This document shows, piece after piece, positions 44,885 to 52,450 of a DNA stretch of 64,000 nt. The notes below the pieces were generated by a model, which worked only from the letters and a program-made list of their open reading frames with translations, had not been told where the DNA came from and made no database searches. The first letter of the stretch is position 1; every line of letters begins with the position of its first letter. This stretch comes from Lachnospiraceae bacterium (GTDB lineage Bacteria; Bacillota; Clostridia; Lachnospirales; Lachnospiraceae): contig CAJTFW010000001.1 of assembly GCA_910575445.1 (NCBI GenBank), positions 248,001-312,000 of the forward strand, given 5' to 3'. Position numbers and translations under genes: made by a program.

Positions 44885-45904
44885 ATGGAACAGCTGAAAT
44901 TTATAGGAAAGCGGCTTATCTATCTAGCAGTGATGCTGTTTGGTGTTGCGACGTTAGTGTTTATCCTGACAAAGATGATACCAGGTGACCCAACGGTTGC
45001 CAATCTAAGCCAACGCGCACTCAGTGACCCAGAGGTGGTAGCGGCATACAAAGCAAAATATGGCTTGGATCAGCCTGTGTTTGTGCAGTATCTCCTGTAT
45101 ATGAAAAATCTTTTGCAGTTGGACTTAGGCACCTCGATTCGTACCAACAAACCCGTCTTGTCAGAACTGTCCCGGTGCTATCCGGCGACGATTGAGTTGG
45201 CTCTTTTTGCAATTGTGCTTGCAGCGGTCTTTGGAATCCTATTTGGTATTATCTCTGCGATTCGCAGAAACAGCATCTTAGACCAGATTGTTCGTGCAGT
45301 CTCAGTGACCGGAGTGAGTATTCCAAGTTTTTGGTTTGCTCTTTTGGTATTGTATTTCTTCTACTATAAATTGCAGATTTTGCCAGGGCCAGGGCGGCTT
45401 AGTAAGGCATTCTCTGCGCCGGCTACTGTGACAGGGCTGTATGTGATTGACAGTCTTTTAGAAGGGAACCTTCCAAAGGCACTAGATGCCCTTAGCCATC
45501 TGCTTCTTCCGGGGATGGTATTAGCAGCCTTTACAATGGGATTGATTACAAGGACAACCCGCTCAAATCTTCTGGATGTGATGTCCATGGATTATATTCG
45601 TACAGCGAGAGCAAAAGGACTTGGAAGAACGGTACTGATTCTAAAACATGCGCTTGGCAATGCACTGATTCCGGTGCTGACCGTGATTGGGCTTGGACTG
45701 GGGAATCTCTTAGGTGGTATGGTACTTGTGGAGACGATATTTAACTGGCCGGGTGTAGGACAGTTTGCATATGAGTCGGTATTGTCAGCGGATTTTCCTG
45801 CGATTATTGGAGTGGCGCTTTTGATTGCGCTAAATTATATGGTGATTAATACCATTGTGGATATTTTATATGGTGTGATAGACCCGAGAGTGAGGTGTCA
45901 GTGA
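44885..45904 (+). CDS. Peptide ABC transporter permease, OppB/DppB type
   Basis: A 339-residue membrane protein with about six segments. The N-terminal 'FVQYLLYMKNLLQLDLGTSIRTNKPV' and the cytoplasmic coupling loop 'DYIRTARAKGLGRTVLILKHALGNALIPV' are typical of OppB/DppB permeases. It pairs with the next gene product to form the channel. Its stop codon overlaps the next start in TGATG. Confidence 0.93.
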   Translation: MEQLKFIGKRLIYLAVMLFGVATLVFILTKMIPGDPTVANLSQRALSDPEVVAAYKAKYGLDQPVFVQYLLYMKNLLQLDLGTSIRTNKPVLSELSRCYPATIELALFAIVLAAVFGILFGIISAIRRNSILDQIVRAVSVTGVSIPSFWFALLVLYFFYYKLQILPGPGRLSKAFSAPATVTGLYVIDSLLEGNLPKALDALSHLLLPGMVLAAFTMGLITRTTRSNLLDVMSMDYIRTARAKGLGRTVLILKHALGNALIPVLTVIGLGLGNLLGGMVLVETIFNWPGVGQFAYESVLSADFPAIIGVALLIALNYMVINTIVDILYGVIDPRVRCQ

Positions 45905-46740
45905 TGTTGCGTTCTGTAAAAAAGATGTTTCGGTCTAATTATCTTTTTACGCTGGGCGTGATAATCTGTCTGGCATGGATTTTGGCGGCAATTTTAGCAC
46001 CCTTACTTGCACCGTATGACCCAATCGTGCAGGATTTGACGATGCGGCTTAAGGCACCGTCGGCAGAACATATATTCGGAACTGATAATTTTGGAAGAGA
46101 TATTTTTAGCAGGGTGATTTATGGAGGGCGGTATTCGCTTTTAGCAGGATGTCTGACCGTGGTGATTGCTGGTGTGATAGGGACATTCTATGGAGCGATT
46201 GCCGGCTATGTGGGCGGCTGGACAGACAATGTGATGATGCGCCTCTCAGAGATGATATTGTCGTTTCCTTCTCTGATACTGGCGATGATTATCAATGCGG
46301 TGATGGGCTCGAATCTGTTTAATACGATGTTTGCACTGATTATCGTGGCGTGGCCGACCTATGCAAGGCTGATGCGAAGCGTGGTGCTAAGTGTTAAGGA
46401 AAATGAATATGTAACGGCCTCAGAGGCGCTTGGGGCATCTAAAATACGGATATTGATGAAGGAGATTATTCCCAATAGCATCAGCTCGGTGCTGATTATG
46501 GCGACAACGGATATTGGAAATCAGATATTGATGTTTTCTACACTTAGCTTTTTGGGGCTTGGCTCTGCACCCCCAACACCTGAGTGGGGTATGATGGTGT
46601 CGGATGGCGTGGATTATTTTAATAAGTTCTGGGTCGCAGGATTTCCGGGGCTGGCGATTTTTACCATGGCAGTGGGAGCCAATTTTATCGGTGATGGGCT
46701 AAGGGATTTGTTAGATCCCAAACTTCGGAAGGAGTTTTAG
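45904..46740 (+). CDS. Peptide ABC transporter permease, OppC/DppC type
   Basis: A 278-residue membrane protein. 'APLLAPYDPIVQDLTMRLKAPSAEHIFGTDNFGRDIFSRVIYGGRYSL' is split here across the conserved OppC start, and the coupling loop reads 'NEYVTASEALGASKIRIL'. The ATG at 45904 overlaps the TGA of the oppB-type gene and has GAGGTG (45890-45895) upstream. Together the two permeases form the translocation path. Confidence 0.92.
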   Translation: MLRSVKKMFRSNYLFTLGVIICLAWILAAILAPLLAPYDPIVQDLTMRLKAPSAEHIFGTDNFGRDIFSRVIYGGRYSLLAGCLTVVIAGVIGTFYGAIAGYVGGWTDNVMMRLSEMILSFPSLILAMIINAVMGSNLFNTMFALIIVAWPTYARLMRSVVLSVKENEYVTASEALGASKIRILMKEIIPNSISSVLIMATTDIGNQILMFSTLSFLGLGSAPPTPEWGMMVSDGVDYFNKFWVAGFPGLAIFTMAVGANFIGDGLRDLLDPKLRKEF

Positions 46741-46751
46741 AAGCAAAAGAG

Positions 46752-47828
46752 ATGAAAGAAGAGAGAGTAAAGAGAGTATTACAGGAATTAGCACAGATGA
46801 AGCTTTCGCAGATGTTGCTGGTGGACCCTATGTCTATCTACTATCTGACGGGGGTGTATGTAGCTCCATTTGAACGATTCTATGGCCTGTATCTGCGTGC
46901 AGATGGAAAACATGTGTTCTTTTTAAATAAGCTGTTTGCGGTACCAGAAGATGTGGGGATTGAGAAGGTATGGTATTCGGATACAGATGCAGTGATAGAT
47001 ATGGTGGCAACGTATCTGGATACAGAATCACCACTTGGGGTGGACAAGGATTTACGGGCAGAATTTTTATTGCCCTTGATGCAGAAGATGACATCGGGAG
47101 CTGTGATAAATGCTTCGCTTGCTGTGGATTTGACAAGAGGGGTGAAGGATTTAGAAGAGCAGGAGAAGATGCGGGCATCTTCTGCGATAAACGATGCAGC
47201 GATGAAGAGATTTCGTGGGCTGATTCAAGAAGGCGTAACAGAGAAAGAGGTTGCAGAGCAGATGCTTTCTATCTATCGGGAGCTTGGAGCAGACGGATTT
47301 TCTTTTGAGCCTTTGGTGGCCTTTGGAGTCAATGCAGCCGACCCGCATCATGCGCCAGATAATACGGTGATAAAGTCAGGAGATGCAGTATTGTTTGATG
47401 TAGGCTGTATCAAAGATGGATACTGCTCGGATATGACACGGACATTTTATTTTCAGGAAGTTAAAAAAGCACACCAAATGATTTATGATATTGTGCGAAA
47501 AGCGAATGAAAAGGCGATTGCTAAGGTTCGGCCAGATGTGCCACTTTGTGAGCTTGATAAGACCGCAAGAGATGTGATTACAGAGGCAGGATATGGACCC
47601 TATTTTACACATCGCTTGGGGCATTTTATTGGGCTTTCGGAGCATGAGTATGGAGATGTGTCTTCTACCAATACACGCAAAGCAAAAGCGGGGATGATTT
47701 TCTCGATTGAGCCGGGGATTTATCTTACGGGTGATACGGGTGTGAGAATTGAAGACCTTGTACTGGTGACAGAGGATGGCTGTGAGGTCTTAAATCATGC
47801 TTCCAAAGAACTTGAGATTCTTGGATAA
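46752..47828 (+). CDS. M24-family Xaa-Pro aminopeptidase
   Basis: A 358-residue cytoplasmic metallopeptidase. An N-terminal creatinase-like domain (to about 125, 'MSIYYLTGVYVAPFERFYG') precedes the pita-bread catalytic domain with metal ligands in 'LFDVGCIKDGYCSDMTRTFY' (two Asp), 'RLGHFIGLSEHEY' (His), 'FSIEPGIYL' (Glu) and 'VRIEDLVLV' (Glu). Being in the peptide importer operon, 11 bases after the permease, it probably trims imported proline-containing peptides. Confidence 0.9.
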   Translation: MKEERVKRVLQELAQMKLSQMLLVDPMSIYYLTGVYVAPFERFYGLYLRADGKHVFFLNKLFAVPEDVGIEKVWYSDTDAVIDMVATYLDTESPLGVDKDLRAEFLLPLMQKMTSGAVINASLAVDLTRGVKDLEEQEKMRASSAINDAAMKRFRGLIQEGVTEKEVAEQMLSIYRELGADGFSFEPLVAFGVNAADPHHAPDNTVIKSGDAVLFDVGCIKDGYCSDMTRTFYFQEVKKAHQMIYDIVRKANEKAIAKVRPDVPLCELDKTARDVITEAGYGPYFTHRLGHFIGLSEHEYGDVSSTNTRKAKAGMIFSIEPGIYLTGDTGVRIEDLVLVTEDGCEVLNHASKELEILG

Positions 47829-47839
47829 GGAGAATGGAT

Positions 47840-48409
47840 ATGAATCCTATCGCAACGCTTTTTATGGCAAATGGGAAGAAAATTGTACTGAAACTACTTC
47901 CAGAGTCTGCGCCTAATACGGTAAATAGTTTTATCTATGCAGCTTCTAGAGGGTGTATGGACCATCATGCGATTGAGCGGATTGTACCTGGAAATTGGGT
48001 GGATATCAGCTATACTGCATTTGGCAGAAAAGAGTGCCAATATCTGATTCCCAATGAATTCGCTCTACATCCTGAGATAGTTCCGCTAGAATCTCATCCA
48101 GGGATGGTGGCGATGGGAGGCTATGGGAAGGAAGGGATTGCAAGCTGTGAGTTTTTCTTTCCACTGCGGGATTGCCCAGAACACAAGGGAATTTATCCAG
48201 TCTTTGCAGAAGTCTTAGAGGGAATGGAAGAAATCTATCGCCTAGAAAAGGTAGAGACTATACCTGTTGATTTTCCAATTCCCGGAGTTGAAGTCAACCG
48301 CCCCATTACGCCAGAGGTAATTGAGCGTGTAAGCTTAGAACTATTCGGTCAAGAATATCCAGAGCCGATTCGCGTTCAGAGTACATATAAGCCACCTTGC
48401 TGGCCATAA
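47840..48409 (+). CDS. Divergent cyclophilin-type peptidyl-prolyl isomerase
   Basis: A 189-residue protein with the cyclophilin pattern 'KIVLKLLPESAPNTVNSFIYAASRG' and 'HAIERIVPGNWVDIS', in which the catalytic Arg is kept but the surrounding 'FHRVIPGFM' has changed to 'IERIVPGNW'. A canonical 'GGYGKEGIASCEFFF' block replaces 'ANAGPGTNGSQFFI', so activity may be altered. ATG 47840 is preferred because AAGGAG (47827-47832) is then at a proper distance; ATG 47834 is too close. Last gene of the peptide-uptake unit; linked proline metabolism is plausible. Confidence 0.82.
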   Translation: MNPIATLFMANGKKIVLKLLPESAPNTVNSFIYAASRGCMDHHAIERIVPGNWVDISYTAFGRKECQYLIPNEFALHPEIVPLESHPGMVAMGGYGKEGIASCEFFFPLRDCPEHKGIYPVFAEVLEGMEEIYRLEKVETIPVDFPIPGVEVNRPITPEVIERVSLELFGQEYPEPIRVQSTYKPPCWP

Positions 48410-48412
48410 GTG

Positions 48413-48461
48413 AAATAAGGATGTCTGAAAATCAAATGTTGTTTTCAGGCATCCTTATTTG
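48413..48461. terminator. Terminator between the cyclophilin gene and the minus-strand remnants
   Basis: AATAAGGATG-(T)CTGAAAA and TTTTCAGGCATCCTTATT form a long stem with T-rich right side; placed at the end of the plus-strand operon. Confidence 0.7.
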
Positions 48462-48545
48462 ATTGTTTATTTACTAAACATTTTGAGAGATTCTTGTGCT
48501 GCCTGTAAAGATATATTGAGTTTTTTCTGCAATCTTTCTAAGATA
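48459..48545 (-). pseudogene. Tail fragment of an Rpn-family nuclease/transposase-like gene
   Basis: On the minus strand the codons read 'NILERLQKKLNISLQAAQES' then 'LKMFSK' and stop. This matches the last 25 or so residues of the intact Rpn gene at 49480-50466 ('ILERLQKKLNISLQAAQEYL', 'KMFGK') with few changes; the homology runs past the stop (AAACAATCAAATAA). Only this tail remains. It lies in inverted orientation to the intact gene and directly abuts the end of the MreB-like fragment. Confidence 0.8.
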
Positions 48546-49131
48546 TTAGTTTTATCTCTTCCAATATCTCTTCCACTTGCCTATCTGTTATTCCTTCCTG
48601 TCTTGCATAGGCAAGTGCTTCTAAAAGTTGTTCTTTTAGGTAGTGTATTGGCTCGTCTTTGGCAATGCTGACAAAGATTTTTATTTTCTGCCATCTTGCA
48701 GTAAGCTCCTGAGTTTTTATCTTTTGCAGCAAAAGCTCTAAGGGACATTCTGCAAGAAAGACCTCTCTTGCGCCAACCTGATAGAAAAGGTCTGTGAACG
48801 CTTTTTTCTCGACTTCTGTAAGGCCTGTTGGCGTGCAGACGGCAATCAAAGGCTTGGGAAAGAGTTTTTTGCCTAAGACTTTCTTTAGAAGTGAAGAAAA
48901 CAGATAAACGGCTGCTTGATAATCTGCAATAATGCCTTTATGAAGGGGAGAGATAACCTTGATTTGCTCTTCTGGGGAATCGAATATATGTTCTGCATCA
49001 TCTCCAACTGCCAGGACTTTCCAGTCTGTGGCGTTAAGTGCAACCAAGGATTTTTCCTTTAATACCACACCTTTATCTTTGATAGAAATCATAATATCTG
49101 CTGGTTCATAAGCTTTTTCCACGGACTTCAC
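48538..49131 (-). pseudogene. Fragment resembling subdomain IA of MreB (actin-like), probably decayed
   Basis: A 197-residue frame. Residues about 12-130 follow the first third of MreB closely: 'IKDKGVVLKEKSLVALNATD', 'VLAVGDDAEHIF', 'SPLHKGIIADYQAAVYLFSSL', 'PLIAVCTPTGLTEVEKKAF', 'VGAREVFLAECPLELLL'. The first ATP-binding strand ('GIDLGTANT') has been replaced by 'VEKAYEPADIM', and the rest of the protein, including both further nucleotide motifs, is gone. The C-terminal 50 residues are unrelated. It cannot bind ATP like MreB. It starts with GTG next to the stop of an IS200 transposase remnant and ends at the Rpn tail, so it looks trapped between rearrangements; a domain-only functional protein is the alternative. 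Confidence 0.6.
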
Positions 49132-49132
49132 C

Positions 49133-49258
49133 TCACTCTCTTTTCTGATTTTGAATGTACTTCCTAATTTGTTCTTCTGTATTTTCAGATACGGTTGCTA
49201 CAAAATAGGACGGATTCCATACGTGTCCTCCCCATAATTTCTTTCTTAATATTATCAC
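49133..49258 (-). pseudogene. C-terminal remnant of an IS200/IS605-type TnpA transposase
   Basis: Minus-strand codons read 'ILRKKLWGGHVWNPSYFVAT' and 'VSENTEEQIRKYIQNQKRE' then stop, which is the C-terminal end of IS200 TnpA (family pattern 'KKFWGGHxWSPSYFVGTV...EEVVRKYIENQ'). The N-terminal two thirds with the HUH motif are missing. Confidence 0.8.
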
Positions 49259-49385
49259 CTCATGATTATGATAACATATGTAATTTGTAAAATCCAGTAT
49301 TTTCAATATAATACAGTATATTTTCTATTAACATATGTATGTCAATTCATCCCATGACTGAAGTCACAGGTGTTCTTGACATACT
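49133..49385. mobile_element. Decayed IS200/IS605-family element
   Basis: The TnpA remnant (49133-49258) is followed at 49350-49380 by AATTCATCCCATGACTGAAG and TCACAGGTGTTCTTGAC, which has the shape of an IS200/IS605 subterminal hairpin with a GAAG-containing loop. Between them is AT-rich filler. The intervening 5' part of tnpA has been lost. The remaining gap to 49479 contains only the leader of the Rpn gene. Confidence 0.55.
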
Positions 49386-49479
49386 TTCATAAAATAATTA
49401 TCTGTTATTTACAATGATATCCCTTGTAATCTCTAATCTTTCACAGTATACTAAAAATAACAAAAAGAAAGGATAAAGG

Positions 49480-50466
49480 ATGGCAAAGAAAACACAGGAT
49501 TTAAAACCTGACACGATACTAAAGAATTACTGGCGTGATAATGCACAATTTGCAGATATTTTTAATGCGGTATTATTTGAAGGAAGACAAGTTATTTTGC
49601 CAGAAGAACTAGAAGATGTGGATACAGAAGAATCTTCGGTTATGGAGCATAGAGATTATGCCCAAAGTATCAAAGCATCCAGAGATAATATAAAAGTAAG
49701 TAAGCGTTTTACTACTTATGGGGTAGCATTTACTTTACTTGGAATGGAATCACAAGAACATATCCACTATGCAATGCCCATGCGGGTCATGGGGTATGAT
49801 TATGGTACTTACAAAAAGCAATATGACAGCAATGCTAGACAATATAAAACAGCAGATGGTATGGAACAAGATGAATATTTGTCAAGAATGAAAAAGACAG
49901 ATAAGTTCATGCCTGTTATTACGCTTGTTGTCTATTATGGTGAAAAACCTTGGGATGGTGCACTTTCTCTTCATGACATGTTACATATTCCAGAGGAAAT
50001 GAAAGCATTTGTAAATGACTATAAAATGCTGCTTGTAGAAGCAAGAAAAAATAATCTAACCCTTCACAATATAAACAATGTGAATTTTTTCAACCTTCTG
50101 GAAATCTTACTTGATAAAAGCAGACCACTACAGGAAACCAAAAGCAAAGCGATTGCATATGCTAGAGAACATGAGGTAGATAAGCATGTGATTATAACGG
50201 TCGCAGGTGCGACAAATTGTAAAATTGACTATCATACATTTGACAAGAAAGGAGATGTTGATATGTGTACAGTATTTGAAGAGACCAGAGCAGAGGGCAT
50301 AGCAGAGGGTAGAATAGAAGGTAGAATAGAAGGTAAAGCAGAAGGTATTATCGAGACAGGATTGGATTTTGGACTTTCAGAAGAAGATATTTTGGAAAGA
50401 TTGCAGAAAAAACTCAATATATCTTTACAGGCAGCGCAAGAATATCTCAAAATGTTTGGTAAATAA
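49480..50466 (+). CDS. Rpn-family recombination-promoting nuclease/putative transposase
   Basis: A 328-residue PD-(D/E)XK-nuclease family protein. The N-terminal 'DTILKNYWRDNAQFADIFNAVLF' and central 'MPVITLVVYYGEKPWDGALSLHDML' blocks are the signature of the Clostridial branch of Rpn/transposase_31 proteins. Near the C-terminus is a Glu/Gly/Arg/Ile repeat 'EGIAEGRIEGRIEGKAEG', a known hypervariable feature. Relatives promote RecA-independent recombination or act in phage defence. AAAGAAAGGATAAAGG precedes the ATG. Its tail is duplicated at 48459-48545. Confidence 0.85.
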   Translation: MAKKTQDLKPDTILKNYWRDNAQFADIFNAVLFEGRQVILPEELEDVDTEESSVMEHRDYAQSIKASRDNIKVSKRFTTYGVAFTLLGMESQEHIHYAMPMRVMGYDYGTYKKQYDSNARQYKTADGMEQDEYLSRMKKTDKFMPVITLVVYYGEKPWDGALSLHDMLHIPEEMKAFVNDYKMLLVEARKNNLTLHNINNVNFFNLLEILLDKSRPLQETKSKAIAYAREHEVDKHVIITVAGATNCKIDYHTFDKKGDVDMCTVFEETRAEGIAEGRIEGRIEGKAEGIIETGLDFGLSEEDILERLQKKLNISLQAAQEYLKMFGK

Positions 50467-50490
50467 ACAATCAAATAATAAGGTGTGTCT

Positions 50491-50530
50491 GGGAGTGTAA
50501 AATACGAAATACTTTTTACACTCCCCTTTT
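50491..50530. terminator. Bidirectional terminator after the Rpn gene
   Basis: GGGAGTGTAAAA (50491-50502) and TTTTTACACTCCC (50513-50525) pair around a short loop, followed by CTTTT on the plus strand. Confidence 0.75.
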
Positions 50531-50571
50531 CTTCAGCAGCGGCGTTTCAACTGCCCCGGATATTCTCTTGT

Positions 50572-51165
50572 TTATAGGTATTTCTGCCGTAATTGCGCAA
50601 GTTTTTCTTCTTTTTTGGCAAGACCTTGTGATGCTCCACATCTTCCTTTATCTAATTCTATCTCGCTTTCTAGTACACGGATTTCCCCTTCGATTTGCGT
50701 CTTGGAAGATTTGGCTGTCTCCATCTGTGACATACCAGACGAGAGAGCAAGCAGATTGGAAACTCTCTTTTGTTCAAGTTCTTCTTCGGTCATTGCTTCT
50801 TCTTTTTCTTTGGAGGATTCTTCTTTTGTCAGCTGCTTTTCTTTTTGCTTTATCATCTCTTGTGAAATCTGCTGGTCTAACTCTTTCAACTGTTCTTCAT
50901 AGGACTCTAAAAGGTCTTGAATAGACTGTTTATCTCCTCCATTTTCCATCGTGGTATGGAGCAATTCATTTTTTTGCTCTAGCAGTAACTGTCTTTGTCC
51001 CATCAGATTTTTTATTCGGCTGTTATTATTTTGCCCAAAAAGAGAGATAGTTACTGTATCCCGGTCTTCTTCATCTTTTGTTCTGTCATATAACATTTGA
51101 TTACTATTAGATGCTGAAAACCTCGAAAAAGAAAGCATACTGTTTTGACAATGATTAATTTTCAT
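50572..51165 (-). CDS. Coiled-coil hypothetical protein
   Basis: A 197-residue soluble protein of unknown function. The N-terminal 25 residues are Asn/Ser-rich ('NHCQNSMLSFSRFSASNSNQ'), the rest is a long, highly charged coiled coil (about 55-195) with many Glu, Lys and Gln. GAAAGGGG upstream of the ATG (51165) supports the start. Such proteins are frequent in Lachnospiraceae and sometimes near flagellar or secretion genes, but no such context exists here. It is convergent with the Rpn gene. Confidence 0.65.
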   Translation of the reverse strand: MKINHCQNSMLSFSRFSASNSNQMLYDRTKDEEDRDTVTISLFGQNNNSRIKNLMGQRQLLLEQKNELLHTTMENGGDKQSIQDLLESYEEQLKELDQQISQEMIKQKEKQLTKEESSKEKEEAMTEEELEQKRVSNLLALSSGMSQMETAKSSKTQIEGEIRVLESEIELDKGRCGASQGLAKKEEKLAQLRQKYL

Positions 51166-51181
51166 TTATATAGACCCCTTT

Positions 51182-51391
51182 CTATAAATTCTTTAACATC
51201 ATGGTTAGTAAAAATGTCTGTTCTCTTACTTCCCATTTCACTGCTCCATCATATTTCTCAACTACATTTTTTATATTGATAAGACCCATGCCATGCTGCT
51301 TTGCATCCTTTTTGTCCGAAATTGGAAATTCTGACCATTTCTTCTCTGTTAATGTTCCATAAAAGCTGTTCTCCACTTTTAGAAAAAACAT
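51182..51391 (-). pseudogene. C-terminal fragment of a GHKL-type sensor histidine kinase (AgrC-like)
   Basis: About 69 codons preserve the end of a kinase ATP-binding domain: 'VFFLKVENS' style strand, 'QHGMGLINIKNVVEKYDGAV' (G2 box) and 'FLLTMMLKNL'. No dimerization or sensor part exists upstream, and no response regulator is nearby, so this is the remnant of a two-component gene removed by deletion. Confidence 0.75.
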
Positions 51392-51419
51392 GTTTCGCCT
51401 TAAAAAAGAAGAAAGTTTT

Positions 51420-51455
51420 TTGAACCTCTCATGGCTAAAGCCACGAGAGGTTCAA
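51420..51455. repeat. Hairpin resembling an IS200/IS605 end
   Basis: TTGAACCTCTCATGGCT and AGCCACGAGAGGTTCAA pair over 17 positions with one mismatch around a 2-base loop. No T tract follows on either strand, which argues against a normal terminator, while the CATGGCTAAAGCCACG core recalls IS200/IS605 subterminal palindromes. Confidence 0.5.
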
Positions 51456-51521
51456 AATAAGATATCTAAATTGGAATTGTAAAGCCTTGAATTATGGTAT
51501 GGTAAATATAGGGAGTTATAT

Positions 51522-51826
51522 GTGATTAAGTTAGTCGAAAGTGTGCATTACGAAATATATAAAGAGTATGAAATCGTATTCTTAAAAATAAAATCATCAG
51601 ATAAAAGGATACCCATTGGGGATTTTTATGGGGATGTGGAGTTATTATTTATCAGCTGAAAGAACCATATGTTCCATATGAATATGAAAAAACTACGAAT
51701 CAATGGAAAGAGTGGTATAGGGATGGAAGAGTGTGGATAGTGGATATTGTCTTACAAAATGATATATTAACTATGCAAATGGAAACAGGGGAGGAAAAGA
51801 AAATTAGTCTAAAAACAATCTTTTAA
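51522..51826 (+). pseudogene. Frameshifted small hypothetical gene
   Basis: The first frame starts with GTG at 51522 behind AGGGAG and reads 'IKLVESVHYEIYKEYEIVFL' and 'IPIGDFYGDVE' before TGA at 51657. Switching frame near 51640 continues without stop as 'VIIYQLKEPYVPYEYEKTTN' and 'WYRDGRVWIVDIVLQNDILT' to TAA at 51824. Joined, this gives one acidic protein of about 100 residues. The family is not recognised. A sequencing error is the alternative to true decay. Confidence 0.5.
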
Positions 51827-51842
51827 AAATTGTATGGACTTT

Positions 51843-51974
51843 TAGAAAATCCCTTTACAAAGCCTATGGTTTATGCTACAGTATGTAAGTATGATTTTAA
51901 CCTCCATTCAGAGTCTGGACACTCCGACCGACCCTTGATGGCAGGTGTATTGTAAAGAACAGGAGGAAAAGAAC
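51843..51974 (+). promoter_or_regulatory. rpsO promoter and leader
   Basis: TTTACA (51853-51858), 17-base spacer and TACAGT (51876-51881) form a plausible promoter. The leader between about 51888 and 51960 contains GTCTGGACACTCCGACCGAC and could fold for S15 autoregulation, which is common for rpsO, but no known S15-leader pattern was confirmed. Confidence 0.4.
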
Positions 51975-52241
51975 ATGATTTCTAAGGAAAAGAAACAGGC
52001 AATTATTGCAGAGTATGGCCGCAGTGAGGGAGATACCGGTTCACCAGAGGTACAGGTGGCGATTTTGACCGCACGGATTAAGGAGCTTACTGAGCATCTG
52101 AAGATAAATCAGAAGGACCATCACTCCAGAAGAGGTCTGTTGAAGATGGTTGGTCAGAGACGTAATATGCTTGCGTATCTGAAGAAGGCAGATATTGAGA
52201 GATATCGTGCACTTATTGCTAGATTAGGGCTTAGAAAATAA
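51975..52241 (+). CDS. rpsO: 30S ribosomal protein S15
   Basis: An 88-residue primary 16S rRNA-binding protein. '[24 protein letters not shown]' and '[22 protein letters not shown]' are the S15 signature. The ATG at 51975 follows AGGAGG (51961-51966); an in-frame start at 51945 is in the leader. rpsO-pnp is a widely conserved pair. Confidence 0.97.
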   Translation: MISKEKKQAIIAEYGRSEGDTGSPEVQVAILTARIKELTEHLKINQKDHHSRRGLLKMVGQRRNMLAYLKKADIERYRALIARLGLRK

Positions 52242-52249
52242 GAGAAACT

Positions 52250-52294
52250 ATGGGGCTGTAGGAAGACGCATCTTGCGACAGCCCCTATTTTCGT
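52250..52294 (+). terminator. Terminator between rpsO and pnp
   Basis: GGGGCTGT (52252-52259) and ACAGCCCC (52277-52284) pair around an 17-base loop that has a small inner stem, followed by TATTTT. Partial read-through to pnp is likely. Confidence 0.7.
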
Positions 52295-52342
52295 GGATGG
52301 CAGATAGATGTATGGCCTGGTTGCGCTTCCACGATGCTTTTG

Positions 52343-52421
52343 GCAGAAGGCAGGCACCGAGACCACTGAAAAGTACAAATGCATTTTGTGTTTTTCAGTA
52401 GTTTCGGTATCTTCTGCTAAG
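52343..52421 (+). promoter_or_regulatory. Long hairpin in the pnp leader
   Basis: ACCGAGACCACTGAAAA (52356-52372) pairs with TTTTTCAGTAGTTTCGGT (52391-52408), using a few G-U pairs, and GCAGAAG/CTTCTGC extend it from outside. Such double-stranded leaders before pnp are RNase III targets in other bacteria and allow autoregulation by PNPase; here this is inferred. Confidence 0.55.
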
Positions 52422-52450
52422 TAAGAGATATAAGAAAGGAGATACAGTTT

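Noticed and set aside
51420-51455. Ordinary intrinsic terminator
   Set aside because: Strong stem but no T tract on either strand; listed instead as an IS-end-like hairpin.
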